A stretch of DNA of 37,351 bases, taken from the IMG/VR virus record IMGVR_UViG_3300009129_001468, positions 1-37,351 of that record; one strand, 5' to 3'. The notes beneath the pieces are model-generated. The model did no database searches, was not told the origin of the DNA, and was given only the letters and a program-made list of their open reading frames with translations. The position numbers and the translations under genes were made by a program. Below are positions 1-9,274 of the stretch, piece after piece (the first letter of the stretch is position 1; the number at the start of each line of letters is the position of its first letter). This DNA is from a virus.

Positions 1-1
1 A

Positions 2-3000
2 TTTGACAAATGGACTCAGCACGAGCACCACAGATTGCACGACTTGGTCCAATTCCCGGAGCTTGATGGAAGTGATGGGTATGTACAAGCGGTATTAACG
101 GTAATAGATGACTTTGTTTACAATAGAACAATAGGTCACTGCCACGAACTCGCGGACGACGCTTGGGAAGATACGCGGGGGAATACAAAGTCTTGGGAAG
201 AACTGTTCAAGACCCAAGCAGGCAACCCTAATGAACCAGTAGATCCTCCCGGCGGTCTCACTGGAACCGTAGACACAAGTGACACAAGCAATCCCGAAAC
301 GACAGGTACGTTGCTCGAATGGCAGGAGATGGACAAGGCGCTTAAAGCTATGGACAACGGAGATAAGTTCATGTGGAACGGTACAGAATATGAGATCAAA
401 GAGGGTAAGCTGGGTAAGATGGACTACGGAGACGAAAGTTATCGTGTCGCGCTGGCTGGGGCGATAGCAAGTTTATGGGCTACGAGTTGGGAATCTAATG
501 CTTGGGCACATGCCGGAAAAGATCAAGTGGAGGTGGAGGGAAGTACAGACCGGCAAGGCAAGTGGGATCCGCCTAATGGGGGCGACACACTTGGGGATAG
601 TACTAATGAAACCGCACAATTTGTAGCCAATCGAGACGGCCCATCAGCAGGAGCGGCCAATCCATCAAACTGCGGATGTGTCCCTCCGGACAGTGTTGGC
701 TTCTTCGAAGGCATCGCGCGGGGCGTTTGGCGCATCATTTGGGTTCCCGGTTGGTTTTTGGGTGACGACGAAGCGCCCATGGACCCATGGCGCCCGGCAA
801 TTAATCCTAACTCAGCTTGTGTTAGGTTTTGTATAGAGAGTATGCTTAAGAATGATAAACCTTATCGGTATAATTTAATTGGTACGGTCTGGGGGTGGCT
901 AGCTTCTACTATAAAATTTGGAACAAAAAATTGTTGTGAGAGGGGCTCGGGTACCGGAGGAGGAGGCCCGGGAATTGACTCCAATTTATGTCAAGGTCTA
1001 TATGAAAGCTGGGAGCACTGGAAGGCTAAATACGAACTGGATTTAGATCGATGGACGGGCATAGCGGAGTGCCCCATGAAAGACTCTACGTCGGCCTGTG
1101 TTAGCTGTATGCCAAGTTTTTCTACAGGAATAAGTAGTATTCGTAATATAGCCATATTTGGAGGAGCAGGGGATAGGGGGGATGACTTATGCTGTAATAG
1201 TCGAGCATACTTCAGGGTATGGAGATATTTATTATCCCAAGCTGGACGAGCTAGAACAAAAGCTAGGACAGCGAAGAGGGAGTTAGATATAATCCCGCTA
1301 ACTATATATTGGAGAAGTGCAACCTGTCAGAAATCGGGGTTGTTAGGTAGAAACCCCGATGGTAGAGCTCTTACTGCCCAAGGAAATTATTACCAACCGC
1401 ACCACCCCCTTACGAATGACGGCGTAAATCATGTAACCCAGAAAAAATGGCATAAGGCGGATGATGGAGTGACCTTCCTAGACGATGGAAGTATAAATCC
1501 AGAGGTAGAGGTAGATTGCATAAGCTGTTCGCAAGAAAGAGACGACGAAGGAAAGCTTAAGTATCCCCCCAACATGGGGACATTACATACCCCGTCCGCT
1601 GGAGTGAGTATAGGGCCAGCAGTTTCAAGTAATCCACCAACAAATACACTGTTTTCTCCCAACGCGCATGACGATTGGCTTAAATATCAACTTAGCTCGT
1701 CCATAGCCCCATCTAACAGTGACGAAAGAAAAGTGGCTGCGCCTTCAAACTATTATCTTCATGATACGGGTATGGGATTAAGCCAAACTACGGTCTACAA
1801 TCCTCCTACTTATGACGAGTGGGGACCCAAAATACTTAGGCTTTATGCTTATTTATCACATAGGGCAGATGGAATAAATTTCACACTAAACTCTCCAGAG
1901 TATCATATAGGTAACGACCTGTGCGGGAGCGCGAGTTTAACAGTGGATGAAGCTACAGACCCAGCAATAGATAATTGGCACGCATCCGCGGCGGCTTACG
2001 GAGATTATTCATTCTATAAATTTGGATCATGGACCGCTCCTTCTTCGACAAGTGATTATAATGATAAATTTTCACCTCACTGGTTTTGGCCGATGAGCGA
2101 AGTTATTGTGGGTAAAGGACATTTTAGATGCCTTTCGCACGCTGCGGCAGCGTGGAATACGATTATTCAGGAGTTCGGAAATATAGCGAATGAATATTAC
2201 AACATAAAAGCTGGAGAATGGCATCATGTTGAAAAGAATTTTGGAAAATTACAGGATTTGTGTTATGAATTTTATACAAAATTAAATAACTCCGAGCCAG
2301 ATCCGTGGGGGGGCGGATCTCGTTCTGACGTTTCATCATTTTTTGCCGACGCACCGGCAGGAGCCACTTCATTTGTGGACATAGCAGACCAGAATATGAG
2401 TGTACTAAAAAGGCTAACTGGCACTGCCAAGTTCACTATGGATGCTGATGCGAAGGCACTGTTAGAAGCGTGCAGGCGAATATTTTTAATGTGGCTAGGT
2501 AAAGAATGGAGAGCTTACAGGCAAGAACAAATTACTAATTCCCGAACAGGGGTTTATAAGGAGACAGATTATAATAAAAAAACTTTACTTGGCGGCGGCT
2601 ATATGGGCCAAAAGGTGGGAGAGAGCTTAACTCAAAACGGAGGAGGTAATAAGTGGTACTGGCACAGGTTTGACATTTCAGAACCGATGAATGGGAGCGT
2701 TAAGCCTGTCCATAATGCATTAGTGGGCACACAGCAAGGGGCCACTTATACTGATTTTTCTAGTTATCATTTATTTATAAATGAAAACGGAATGAAGAAC
2801 AACATTTATAAAGGAGTAACTCGAACGCCGCTACTAGGAGAGTATTATGCGGGCTATTGGGGTCATATTAATACTAAGCATTATTGGGTAGAAAACCATA
2901 TAGCCGACGAAGATGATGAGGGTCGCGATAATGTCAACAAGTGGATATGGAATAAGTTTTATAACCCAGATGGGGGAGCCTCTAAAGAATATTATACTGG

Positions 3001-5053
3001 CGATATATTATACTGGTGGAATCCCGTTGATGCTAGCGCTTTAGATTTAGCCACCCATGACTATACCGTAGATGTAGCAACGGGTGGAAATAGCGCCCAG
3101 AATTGGCCGGTCGAACCACCTAATATTGGTGCCGCCGTGACGACATGCAGAAACTGCCCTAAATCTCCCCCCGCTGACGACCCCAATTGGGGCGAGGTGA
3201 CCAAGGGTAGCTCGCTACCTTTAAAATCTGTACCTGAAATGGGCTGGCGCTTCTCGGTGGGGCACAATTGGGGTCATTATTGTCAAGGGTATGATACAGT
3301 ACTGGGAAGATACCGCGTGAGCCCGTTTGGGTGGAAAATCTGCGGTATGTTCGGTAGCGGTAGAGGCTTGGATCAGTTTAAAGAAACCATGAAGAGGGCA
3401 TTTAGGAGACACTTCCAGATATATTTCGGGCGTAGAGCTACCCCAGTAACCTCAGGGCAGGATTATGGAGAGGGAGATCCTTCAAGTATGAAAGTCAGCC
3501 CCGCAGCACCATTTAGATTTTCTTTAGCGTTCGCTCTTGAGGGGAACATATCTAGCCTTGATCAATATTATACACATAAACGTCAAGATCTTAATAACCC
3601 AACGGACGACAGTATGATGACAAGTATACTTTTCGCAAACATGTTTAAGCCGCGAACAGATGCCCAGTACGAAGATACTCAAAGCGATGTTAGAAAAAGA
3701 TTCAGAAGATTGAACGCTTATGCGGAAGAACTACTTGGGACCCATAATGGAGGAGTGAATGAGTGTAAAAATATTTGTAGCTCTCCTCCGGACAAGATGA
3801 TCCGAGGAATGCAATTAGTTGCTCAATTGTTCGGCGATATAGAGTACGGTGTGGACGCCGGTAAGATTAATGATCCGGGCAGTCATCCGGCGGTAGCAGG
3901 TGAACCTCACGCCGGTAAACACGGACCTAATGCAGACGGAATAACATTTGGTTTTCCCTTGGGAGAGGCAGCGCCGATAGTATCCAAAAGAGTAGGCTCC
4001 GCGGGCAGCCCGACTGCCACTGATGCCTCAAATGCTTGGTGTAGTGGCGTCGGGTCCCCCTGCGGGGCTTCCATCAAGTCTACAACAGGAGCAAGGACGC
4101 TTTATGGCACATCTATAATGGGCAGCAACTCGCAGCCCGACGGCTGGTACATTATAAAGGCCACGATGTCTAATTCTAGCGGGGCGGGCGAATATGACCA
4201 GCGCAGGCTTGTAGAAACAAGCCCCGGCGACGGTGATTGGCATCGTGATCCAGCACAGACGCCTAATTATATTAGGAGGATCGCGTGCGGCTGCGGCCCG
4301 ACAAGATTGGAGATGGATAATTGGATATTCATGCGCGCAGGCGGTAGAGAATTCGAAAAATTTACCCTCAAAGAGATTATGGGTGTATGGAATACATACG
4401 AGCAATTTTATGCTCCCTGTCCGTTAAAGATGGTTGAAAATACGCTGGGCGGGAGACCTTCGCCGGGCCTCCCAAACGTAGGCAACGATCCCAACTCGGG
4501 ACGGGCGGCTTGGACACTTGGTGTAAGGTCTTTCTATAATGCGTATGGTAATAAGGATTGGTATTCCAACAAATACATAAGCGCCTGCCACCCCGGCAAT
4601 TATAAGCGTAGTCTAAGTAGAAGCAGCGATAGCGCCTCGTCGAGGTATACCATATCAGCTTATAGACACATGAACGGGGTACGTGGCGGCAAAGGACAAG
4701 GTATTGTTAACAAAGGTTACCCAACATGGGAGGACGGTCGCGGATCGTCAGGCGGCAGCAGGGACCATCATGTTCCCAAGACACGGCACGGGACCCTCGA
4801 TGACATGCCGGGTGCAATCCACTTCACAGATCATAGAACATGCTATATACATTTTAAAGCAGCGTCTAGGCCTCTTTTTACTGCCACGGGCGCCGCCAAC
4901 TGGTCGTGGGGGCAATCCGGCATAACGACGCACGGCTATGCAACGAATTTTTACTGGGGTGCTGTGCAGGCCCGGACGCAGTTGTATGGAGGCAGTACCG
5001 CCCGAGCGAGTTTCTATATTACCCAGCCACACATGTGTAAATGCCCCGGATAA
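2..5053 (+). CDS. Giant cysteine-pair protein, 5'-truncated by the window; probable virion/surface protein
   Basis: The frame is open from base 2 with no start codon that looks real. The first in-frame ATG lies about 100 codons in, so the gene very likely begins upstream. At least 1,683 codons are present. I recognise no domain. Composition is distinctive: very rich in Trp, Tyr, Gly, Asn and Ser, with a Gly-rich linker (GSGTGGGGPG, near base 950). Close cysteine pairs recur along its length: CGC at 671, CVSC at 1097, CISC at 1517, CRNC at 3146, CKNIC at 3764, CGCG at 4286 and CKC at the very C-terminus (5036-5044), several followed by proline. These look like repeated metal-binding or disulfide knots. 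No transmembrane segment is evident. It precedes the replication genes on the same strand. Size and composition fit a phage tail, fibre or decoration protein, but this is inference; a large enzyme or polyprotein is not excluded. Confidence 0.75.
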   Translation, partial: FDKWTQHEHHRLHDLVQFPELDGSDGYVQAVLTVIDDFVYNRTIGHCHELADDAWEDTRGNTKSWEELFKTQAGNPNEPVDPPGGLTGTVDTSDTSNPETTGTLLEWQEMDKALKAMDNGDKFMWNGTEYEIKEGKLGKMDYGDESYRVALAGAIASLWATSWESNAWAHAGKDQVEVEGSTDRQGKWDPPNGGDTLGDSTNETAQFVANRDGPSAGAANPSNCGCVPPDSVGFFEGIARGVWRIIWVPGWFLGDDEAPMDPWRPAINPNSACVRFCIESMLKNDKPYRYNLIGTVWGWLASTIKFGTKNCCERGSGTGGGGPGIDSNLCQGLYESWEHWKAKYELDLDRWTGIAECPMKDSTSACVSCMPSFSTGISSIRNIAIFGGAGDRGDDLCCNSRAYFRVWRYLLSQAGRARTKARTAKRELDIIPLTIYWRSATCQKSGLLGRNPDGRALTAQGNYYQPHHPLTNDGVNHVTQKKWHKADDGVTFLDDGSINPEVEVDCISCSQERDDEGKLKYPPNMGTLHTPSAGVSIGPAVSSNPPTNTLFSPNAHDDWLKYQLSSSIAPSNSDERKVAAPSNYYLHDTGMGLSQTTVYNPPTYDEWGPKILRLYAYLSHRADGINFTLNSPEYHIGNDLCGSASLTVDEATDPAIDNWHASAAAYGDYSFYKFGSWTAPSSTSDYNDKFSPHWFWPMSEVIVGKGHFRCLSHAAAAWNTIIQEFGNIANEYYNIKAGEWHHVEKNFGKLQDLCYEFYTKLNNSEPDPWGGGSRSDVSSFFADAPAGATSFVDIADQNMSVLKRLTGTAKFTMDADAKALLEACRRIFLMWLGKEWRAYRQEQITNSRTGVYKETDYNKKTLLGGGYMGQKVGESLTQNGGGNKWYWHRFDISEPMNGSVKPVHNALVGTQQGATYTDFSSYHLFINENGMKNNIYKGVTRTPLLGEYYAGYWGHINTKHYWVENHIADEDDEGRDNVNKWIWNKFYNPDGGASKEYYTGDILYWWNPVDASALDLATHDYTVDVATGGNSAQNWPVEPPNIGAAVTTCRNCPKSPPADDPNWGEVTKGSSLPLKSVPEMGWRFSVGHNWGHYCQGYDTVLGRYRVSPFGWKICGMFGSGRGLDQFKETMKRAFRRHFQIYFGRRATPVTSGQDYGEGDPSSMKVSPAAPFRFSLAFALEGNISSLDQYYTHKRQDLNNPTDDSMMTSILFANMFKPRTDAQYEDTQSDVRKRFRRLNAYAEELLGTHNGGVNECKNICSSPPDKMIRGMQLVAQLFGDIEYGVDAGKINDPGSHPAVAGEPHAGKHGPNADGITFGFPLGEAAPIVSKRVGSAGSPTATDASNAWCSGVGSPCGASIKSTTGARTLYGTSIMGSNSQPDGWYIIKATMSNSSGAGEYDQRRLVETSPGDGDWHRDPAQTPNYIRRIACGCGPTRLEMDNWIFMRAGGREFEKFTLKEIMGVWNTYEQFYAPCPLKMVENTLGGRPSPGLPNVGNDPNSGRAAWTLGVRSFYNAYGNKDWYSNKYISACHPGNYKRSLSRSSDSASSRYTISAYRHMNGVRGGKGQGIVNKGYPTWEDGRGSSGGSRDHHVPKTRHGTLDDMPGAIHFTDHRTCYIHFKAASRPLFTATGAANWSWGQSGITTHGYATNFYWGAVQARTQLYGGSTARASFYITQPHMCKCPG

Positions 5054-5056
5054 AGC

Positions 5057-5085
5057 TTGATTTGATTGTGGAATAATGCTATGCT
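5057..5085 (+). promoter_or_regulatory. Sigma70-type promoter for the dnaB-like gene (leaderless layout)
   Basis: TTGATT at 5057-5062, a 17-nt spacer and TATGCT at 5080-5085. ATG 5093 follows seven bases after the -10, so transcription should start at or next to the start codon. Confidence 0.55.
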
Positions 5086-5094
5086 TAATAGCAT
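5076..5094 (+). repeat. Perfect 7-bp inverted repeat over the -10 and start codon
   Basis: ATGCTAT (5076-5082) and ATAGCAT (5088-5094) are perfect inverted copies separated by five bases. The dyad covers the -10 hexamer and the first bases of the helicase start codon. It could be an operator or form a small hairpin; no regulator is identified. Confidence 0.45.
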
Positions 5095-6601
5095 GTCGAA
5101 ACAGATTTTTTCTCATCAAGTTGAAAAGCACACGTTAAGCGGGCTATTACAGTATCCACAAATTTTTCCAGACATAGATCCCTTTATTACAGAAAAGGAT
5201 TTTTATCAAGATGTTCATTCTACTATTTATTCAGTAGTTAAACAGTCTCTCTTAAATCAAGAAAAGATAGATAAAGTTCTTATAGCTAATAAAATTAAAA
5301 ACCTTGGAATAAGTTTTAAGGATGAAATTAATATTTTTGATTATGTAGAGGATTTGTTTTTTACACAAATAACAGAGGATACCACCCTTGATTCAGCAAG
5401 AGAATTATCCAAGCTCAGGATGTGTCGTGAGATTCACGGGACATTTAATGAAGGGAGAAAATATATTGAAGATAATCTTAATGATAATGTTGATGAAATT
5501 ATAGCAAATTGTGATAAGATTTACGGCGACAAACTCGAAAACTTTTCGTTCGGCAAAGAGCCCGTGGATATCTTCGAAACGCTCGAAGACGTAGTAGAAG
5601 AACGAGGTAATGATCCGTCTGAAGAAAACGGGTTTGTAACGCCTTATACAGAATTTAATCGACTTTTCGGTGGCCTTTTACCCGGAAATATATACTCTAT
5701 TATTTCTCGCCCCGGAGAGGGTAAGACGACTTGGATTAATGATATGTGTATAAAGAGCGCACAAATTAATGAGTGCACGGCTCTAGTTCTAGACACCGAA
5801 ATGAGCACGGAGGAAATACAATTTCGCACGGCATCCTCACTTTCCGGAGTGCCCCTGTGGTATATTCAGACAGGAAAATGGAGAGAAAACCCTGAGTATG
5901 TGGAGAAAGTTCGTGCGGCTTGGAAGAAAATGAAAGGGAGATCTTACTACCATTATTCAGTGGGTAACATGACCATAGATGAAGTATGCTCTGTTATCCG
6001 CCGCTTTTATTATTCTAAGGTGGGGAGGGGCAATCCTTTAATTATTGCTTATGATTATATAAAAATGACCGGCGAAAAAGTAGGAGCGAATTGGGCGGAG
6101 TACCAAGCTATCGGAGAAAAAATAGATAAGCTTAAAAAAATAGCAGAAGAAACGGGAGCCCCGATTATTACAGCTATGCAGCAAAACAGGAGCGGGGAGC
6201 ATATAAATAAAAAGGCTTCAAATATTGTAGACGATTCTTCTACTGCCGCTCAGTCCGACAGGCTTCAGTGGTTTGCTAGTTTTGTCGGAATTTTTAGGCG
6301 TAAGGTACAAGATGAGATTGCGATGGACACCGAAGAGTTCGGAACGCACAAACTAGTCCCACTTAAAACTAGATTCCAAGGTAAAGACGCGGCAGGGCAT
6401 CAAGACATCATGAGAAGGACGATGGTAGATAACCTTGGCGGTAGAGAAGTACGCTCTCAGAAATGGGTTCCAAATTATATTAATTTTGATGTAAAAAACT
6501 TTGGAGTTGAAGAAAAGGGCTCGTTACGTCATATAATCGAGCGCGAGAATGAAATATACCAAGTAGATGACTTTAATAATAATGACGGAGAGTTATTATG
6601 A
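5093..6601 (+). CDS. dnaB: Replicative DNA helicase, DnaB-like (SF4)
   Basis: A 502-residue protein, typical DnaB length. It would be the hexameric helicase that unwinds the fork and works with the primase encoded next. The N-terminal region (EKHTLSGLLQYP) matches the helical DnaB N-domain, and residues about 150-180 form the linker. The RecA-like ATPase core carries Walker A RPGEGKTT at residues 206-213, an LDTEMS strand after it, and a Walker B-like IIAYDY near residue 320, followed by the TAMQQNRSG segment typical of DnaB motif H3/H4. ATG 5093 is chosen over TTG 5066 and ATG 5081 because the promoter -10 lies just upstream and the N-terminus then matches the family. It overlaps the primase by ATGA, with GGAGAG at 6587 before that start, so the two are translationally coupled. 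Confidence 0.93.
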   Translation: MSKQIFSHQVEKHTLSGLLQYPQIFPDIDPFITEKDFYQDVHSTIYSVVKQSLLNQEKIDKVLIANKIKNLGISFKDEINIFDYVEDLFFTQITEDTTLDSARELSKLRMCREIHGTFNEGRKYIEDNLNDNVDEIIANCDKIYGDKLENFSFGKEPVDIFETLEDVVEERGNDPSEENGFVTPYTEFNRLFGGLLPGNIYSIISRPGEGKTTWINDMCIKSAQINECTALVLDTEMSTEEIQFRTASSLSGVPLWYIQTGKWRENPEYVEKVRAAWKKMKGRSYYHYSVGNMTIDEVCSVIRRFYYSKVGRGNPLIIAYDYIKMTGEKVGANWAEYQAIGEKIDKLKKIAEETGAPIITAMQQNRSGEHINKKASNIVDDSSTAAQSDRLQWFASFVGIFRRKVQDEIAMDTEEFGTHKLVPLKTRFQGKDAAGHQDIMRRTMVDNLGGREVRSQKWVPNYINFDVKNFGVEEKGSLRHIIERENEIYQVDDFNNNDGELL

Positions 6602-7503
6602 ACAGCGAATACATAAGGCAGGTTCTGGGTGACTTAGGTTACACCCTGAGAGATTACGGCGGCTACTTCAGAACGCGCCCTCTTTATCGTGACTCAGATA
6701 ATGACGTAATCCTTTCGATCAACAAGGACACAGGAAGATGGAAAGACTTTAAGGAAGGAATATCTGGCGGTCTAGAAGATTTAGTTAAATTAACATTAGA
6801 TTGTAACATAGAAGACGCCAGAAAGTTCCTGCAATCAAAAGGATCGGATAGACCAGTAGCAATAATAAAGCCAGAAGTAAAGCAAAGAAAAACATTAAAT
6901 GATGAGTTCCTAAATAATTTAATTAAAAATAATAAATATTGGAATGACCGAGGAGTTTCTGACGAGACTTTGGATGAGTTCGGCGGGGGCGTATGTGAGT
7001 CCGGAAAAATGTTAGATAGATATGTTTTCCCTATTTACAGCGAAAGAGGTAAGCTTATTGGTGTATCAGGCAGAGATATTAATAATGACGAATGGACAAA
7101 GCGCCCCAAATGGAAACATATTGGCGACAAATCTTCTTGGACATACCCCACTCAAGTTAACGAAAGCATTTTAAAAGAATTAAAGCAAGCGATATTACTT
7201 GAGAGTATTGGTGATATGCTTGCGCTTTGGGAGAGCGGGATTAGAAACACTTTAGTTACTTTTGGTTTAGACATTAACATAGCAGTCTTAAATAAGCTCT
7301 TGCGTTTGGACCCAAATGATGTTATCATATCATTTAATAATGATAGTGAAAGCAATCACGCCGGTAACTTGGCCGCACCAAAAGCGAAAAAGAAACTCCT
7401 CAAGTACTTTGACGAAAACCAAATCAAAATTGCGCTCCCGTCGCAAAACGACTTCGGAGAAATGACCCCAGCGCAAATTTCAGAATGGTACACTAGCCTT
7501 TAA
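6598..7503 (+). CDS. DNA primase-like protein with TOPRIM domain, zinc cysteines missing
   Basis: A 301-residue, DnaG-type protein that would make RNA primers for the replisome. Residues about 20-65 read like the CHC2 zinc-ribbon fold (YFRTRPLYRDSDND, then WKDFKEGISGG and LEDLVKL). The cysteines and histidine that normally hold zinc are replaced, so the module is probably zinc-free. The TOPRIM region starts near residue 195 with ILLESIGDMLAL, carrying the conserved Glu. FNNDSES near residue 243 stands where the metal-binding acidic motif is expected. It is shorter than bacterial DnaG (about 580 residues) and lacks a clear C-terminal helicase-binding domain. The ATGA overlap with the helicase supports a joint role. 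Priming activity is inferred. Confidence 0.8.
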   Translation: MNSEYIRQVLGDLGYTLRDYGGYFRTRPLYRDSDNDVILSINKDTGRWKDFKEGISGGLEDLVKLTLDCNIEDARKFLQSKGSDRPVAIIKPEVKQRKTLNDEFLNNLIKNNKYWNDRGVSDETLDEFGGGVCESGKMLDRYVFPIYSERGKLIGVSGRDINNDEWTKRPKWKHIGDKSSWTYPTQVNESILKELKQAILLESIGDMLALWESGIRNTLVTFGLDINIAVLNKLLRLDPNDVIISFNNDSESNHAGNLAAPKAKKKLLKYFDENQIKIALPSQNDFGEMTPAQISEWYTSL

Positions 7504-7504
7504 T

Positions 7505-8488
7505 ATGCCGCGTAAAAAGAAAAAGAAAATATTCCTGTCTGCATCTAGAATGAAGACTATGGAAACTTGTAGCTGGATGTATTGGTGTAAGTACCACTTG
7601 AACTTACCAGACAAAACAAATGATGGAGCCCTACGGGGAACGATCTGCCATCTAATTTTAGAGTTACTCCTTAAGCCCCGACACAAAAAGCATTATGACG
7701 CGATAATGAATAAAAAATCTATCAAAGCCAGCGTCCCCGTAGATAAAACGGTTATTAAATTTCTCAAAGCTAATGACGCATGGAGTAAAGAAAATTATGA
7801 TCTTTGCAATAAAATGATATACGTGGCGCTTGACCATGACTTTTTTGGTGGAGACGGTGGGTTCATAGAAACCCCAGAGCAGGACTTTAAAATCGAAAAT
7901 AAGAAGCCTAAATATAATATCTATGGATTTATTGATAAGCCAGTTCAATATAAAGATAAAAAGCTTCTTAAGATTGTTGATTATAAAACAAGTAAAGCTA
8001 AATTCAAAGGGGACGAATTAGAAACTAACATACAGGCCATGATGTACTCATTAGCCTCCAAGAAGCTGTGGCCTAAACTAAAGCGGCGTATTGTACAATT
8101 TCTTTTTCTAAAGTTCCCTCGGTCACCAGCGCAGGAGTTGGAGTACACGGATGAGCAGCTTAAAGGGTTTGAGTATTATCTAGAAAGGGTTAATAAGATA
8201 GTAGAGGAGTATGACGAGAGCGCAGCTAAGGCTGATTATGCTGTGGATAATGGTCACCACTGGTTATGCGGCCCCGCAAAGAGCGGTTGGATTTGTCCCT
8301 TTCATAAGCCGTTTAATTACTACGTTCTTTTAGATAAAAGCGGAAACCAATTAAAAAGCTCTTACGAAAATGACTTTCAACCGAAAGACGGACAGACGAT
8401 TGAAGAACGTCATTACGATGGCTGTCCAGCAAAAAATTGTAATGCAAAAAAATCTTTACAAGATGACGATCCTTTTCTTGACTTTTAG
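7505..8488 (+). CDS. PD-(D/E)XK exonuclease, RecB/Cas4-like
   Basis: A 327-residue nuclease of the PDDEXK_1 type. Motifs in order: N-terminal METCSWMYWCKYH, GTICHLILE near residue 47 (conserved His), GFIDK near 141 (Asp) and IVDYKTSK near 157 (the D-x-K catalytic pair), followed by a Gln-containing helix (NIQAMMYSLA). C-terminal cysteines (CGPAKSGWICPFH, CPAKNC) together with the N-terminal ones could hold an iron-sulfur cluster as in Cas4/AddB-type nucleases; this is not certain. The last residues are DDDPFLDF, an acidic tip ending in Phe like that of SSB proteins. It starts one base after the primase stop. It likely processes DNA ends in replication or recombination. It is not linked to any CRISPR array here. 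Confidence 0.85.
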   Translation: MPRKKKKKIFLSASRMKTMETCSWMYWCKYHLNLPDKTNDGALRGTICHLILELLLKPRHKKHYDAIMNKKSIKASVPVDKTVIKFLKANDAWSKENYDLCNKMIYVALDHDFFGGDGGFIETPEQDFKIENKKPKYNIYGFIDKPVQYKDKKLLKIVDYKTSKAKFKGDELETNIQAMMYSLASKKLWPKLKRRIVQFLFLKFPRSPAQELEYTDEQLKGFEYYLERVNKIVEEYDESAAKADYAVDNGHHWLCGPAKSGWICPFHKPFNYYVLLDKSGNQLKSSYENDFQPKDGQTIEERHYDGCPAKNCNAKKSLQDDDPFLDF

Positions 8489-8506
8489 CCAGAAATCTCA
8501 TACACT
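8478..8506 (+). promoter_or_regulatory. Sigma70-type promoter for the split polymerase genes (leaderless layout)
   Basis: TTGACT at 8478-8483, 17-nt spacer, TACACT at 8501-8506, then six bases to ATG 8513. The -35 lies inside the last codons of the nuclease gene. Confidence 0.65.
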
Positions 8507-8512
8507 AGAATC

Positions 8513-9274
8513 ATGAGCGAGGTAGTGCCTTTATTCAAATCTCACTATAGCCTAGGGCGTAGTATACTAACCTTGGATAAGACAGAGTCTAGGTTAGAAG
8601 ATGGGCCGGATTCTATCATAGACATTTGCGCTAAGAACGGTCTGAAAAGGGTTACGTTATTGGACGACAATATGAGTGGGTTTCTAGAGGCGTACCTAAA
8701 CTCAAAAGAGGCGGGTTTAAAATTGGCGTTTGGTTTAAGATTAAGGATTTTGGACGATTGCGAGAACAAGAGTGAAGAATCGCTCTCTAAAACGTGCAAG
8801 TATGTAATATTTGCTAAGAATAAGGCTGGTTATAAAAGGCTTATTAAAATTTACAGCCACGCAGCAAAGGTAGGGTTTTATTATTTTCCGCGCATCGATT
8901 TCAAATCTCTTAAAACGTACTGGTCTAATGAGGATCTGAAATTATGTGTGCCATTTTATGATTCATTTGTATTTAGAAACTGTCTGGAGTATTCCAGTTG
9001 CGTACCCGAATTAGATTACGTGCAGCCCACGTTTTTTCTTGAGGATAATAATCTGCCCTTTGATAATCTAGTCGCAGAGAGGGTTAAGAAGTTTTGTGGT
9101 GATAAATATCCCACACAGAAAGTCAAAAGTATTTTTTATAAGGATCAGAAAGATTTTAAGGCGTACCTAACCTTTAGGTGCATTAATAACAGAACTACGC
9201 TGGACAAGCCTAACTTTGACCATATGTGTAGTGATCAATTCAGTTTTGAAAGTTGGAAAAATGGTACCGTTTAA
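8513..9274 (+). CDS. N-terminal (PHP-like) fragment of DNA polymerase III alpha
   Basis: A 253-residue protein matching only the first domain of bacterial DnaE. It opens with VPLFKSHYSLGRSIL, the counterpart of the PHP HxHS start, then IIDICAKNGLKRVTLLDDNMSGFLEAYLNSKEAGLKLAFGL in the order usual for DnaE. The usual metal-ligand HxH is reduced to a single His (SHYS), and LTDH has become LLDD, so the PHP metal site is probably inactive. The chain ends normally at 9274, overlapping the cupin gene by 14 bases. The polymerase core is a separate gene at 10266. Together they probably rebuild a two-subunit enzyme. Alternatively this is a structural accessory subunit. Confidence 0.7.
   Translation: MSEVVPLFKSHYSLGRSILTLDKTESRLEDGPDSIIDICAKNGLKRVTLLDDNMSGFLEAYLNSKEAGLKLAFGLRLRILDDCENKSEESLSKTCKYVIFAKNKAGYKRLIKIYSHAAKVGFYYFPRIDFKSLKTYWSNEDLKLCVPFYDSFVFRNCLEYSSCVPELDYVQPTFFLEDNNLPFDNLVAERVKKFCGDKYPTQKVKSIFYKDQKDFKAYLTFRCINNRTTLDKPNFDHMCSDQFSFESWKNGTV

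Noticed and set aside
4028-4405. 125-codon minus-strand open frame inside the giant gene
   Set aside because: It lies antisense to a long, coherent plus-strand frame, has no promoter or ribosome site and its protein looks random and Arg/Ala/Cys-biased, as expected for a shadow.
4748-5131. 127-codon minus-strand frame across the giant gene end and dnaB start
   Set aside because: It would cross the dnaB promoter and start codon in antisense and shows no recognisable features.
7505-8488. Cas4 of a CRISPR system
   Set aside because: The nuclease has Cas4-like motifs, but no Cas1/Cas2 gene or repeat array is in the window; the replication context fits a phage exonuclease better.
9216-9260. Longer N-terminus for the cupin
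   Set aside because: It would extend 45 more bases into the preceding coding region and add residues unrelated to the cupin fold, which begins at MVPFNPKKVEKDWG.
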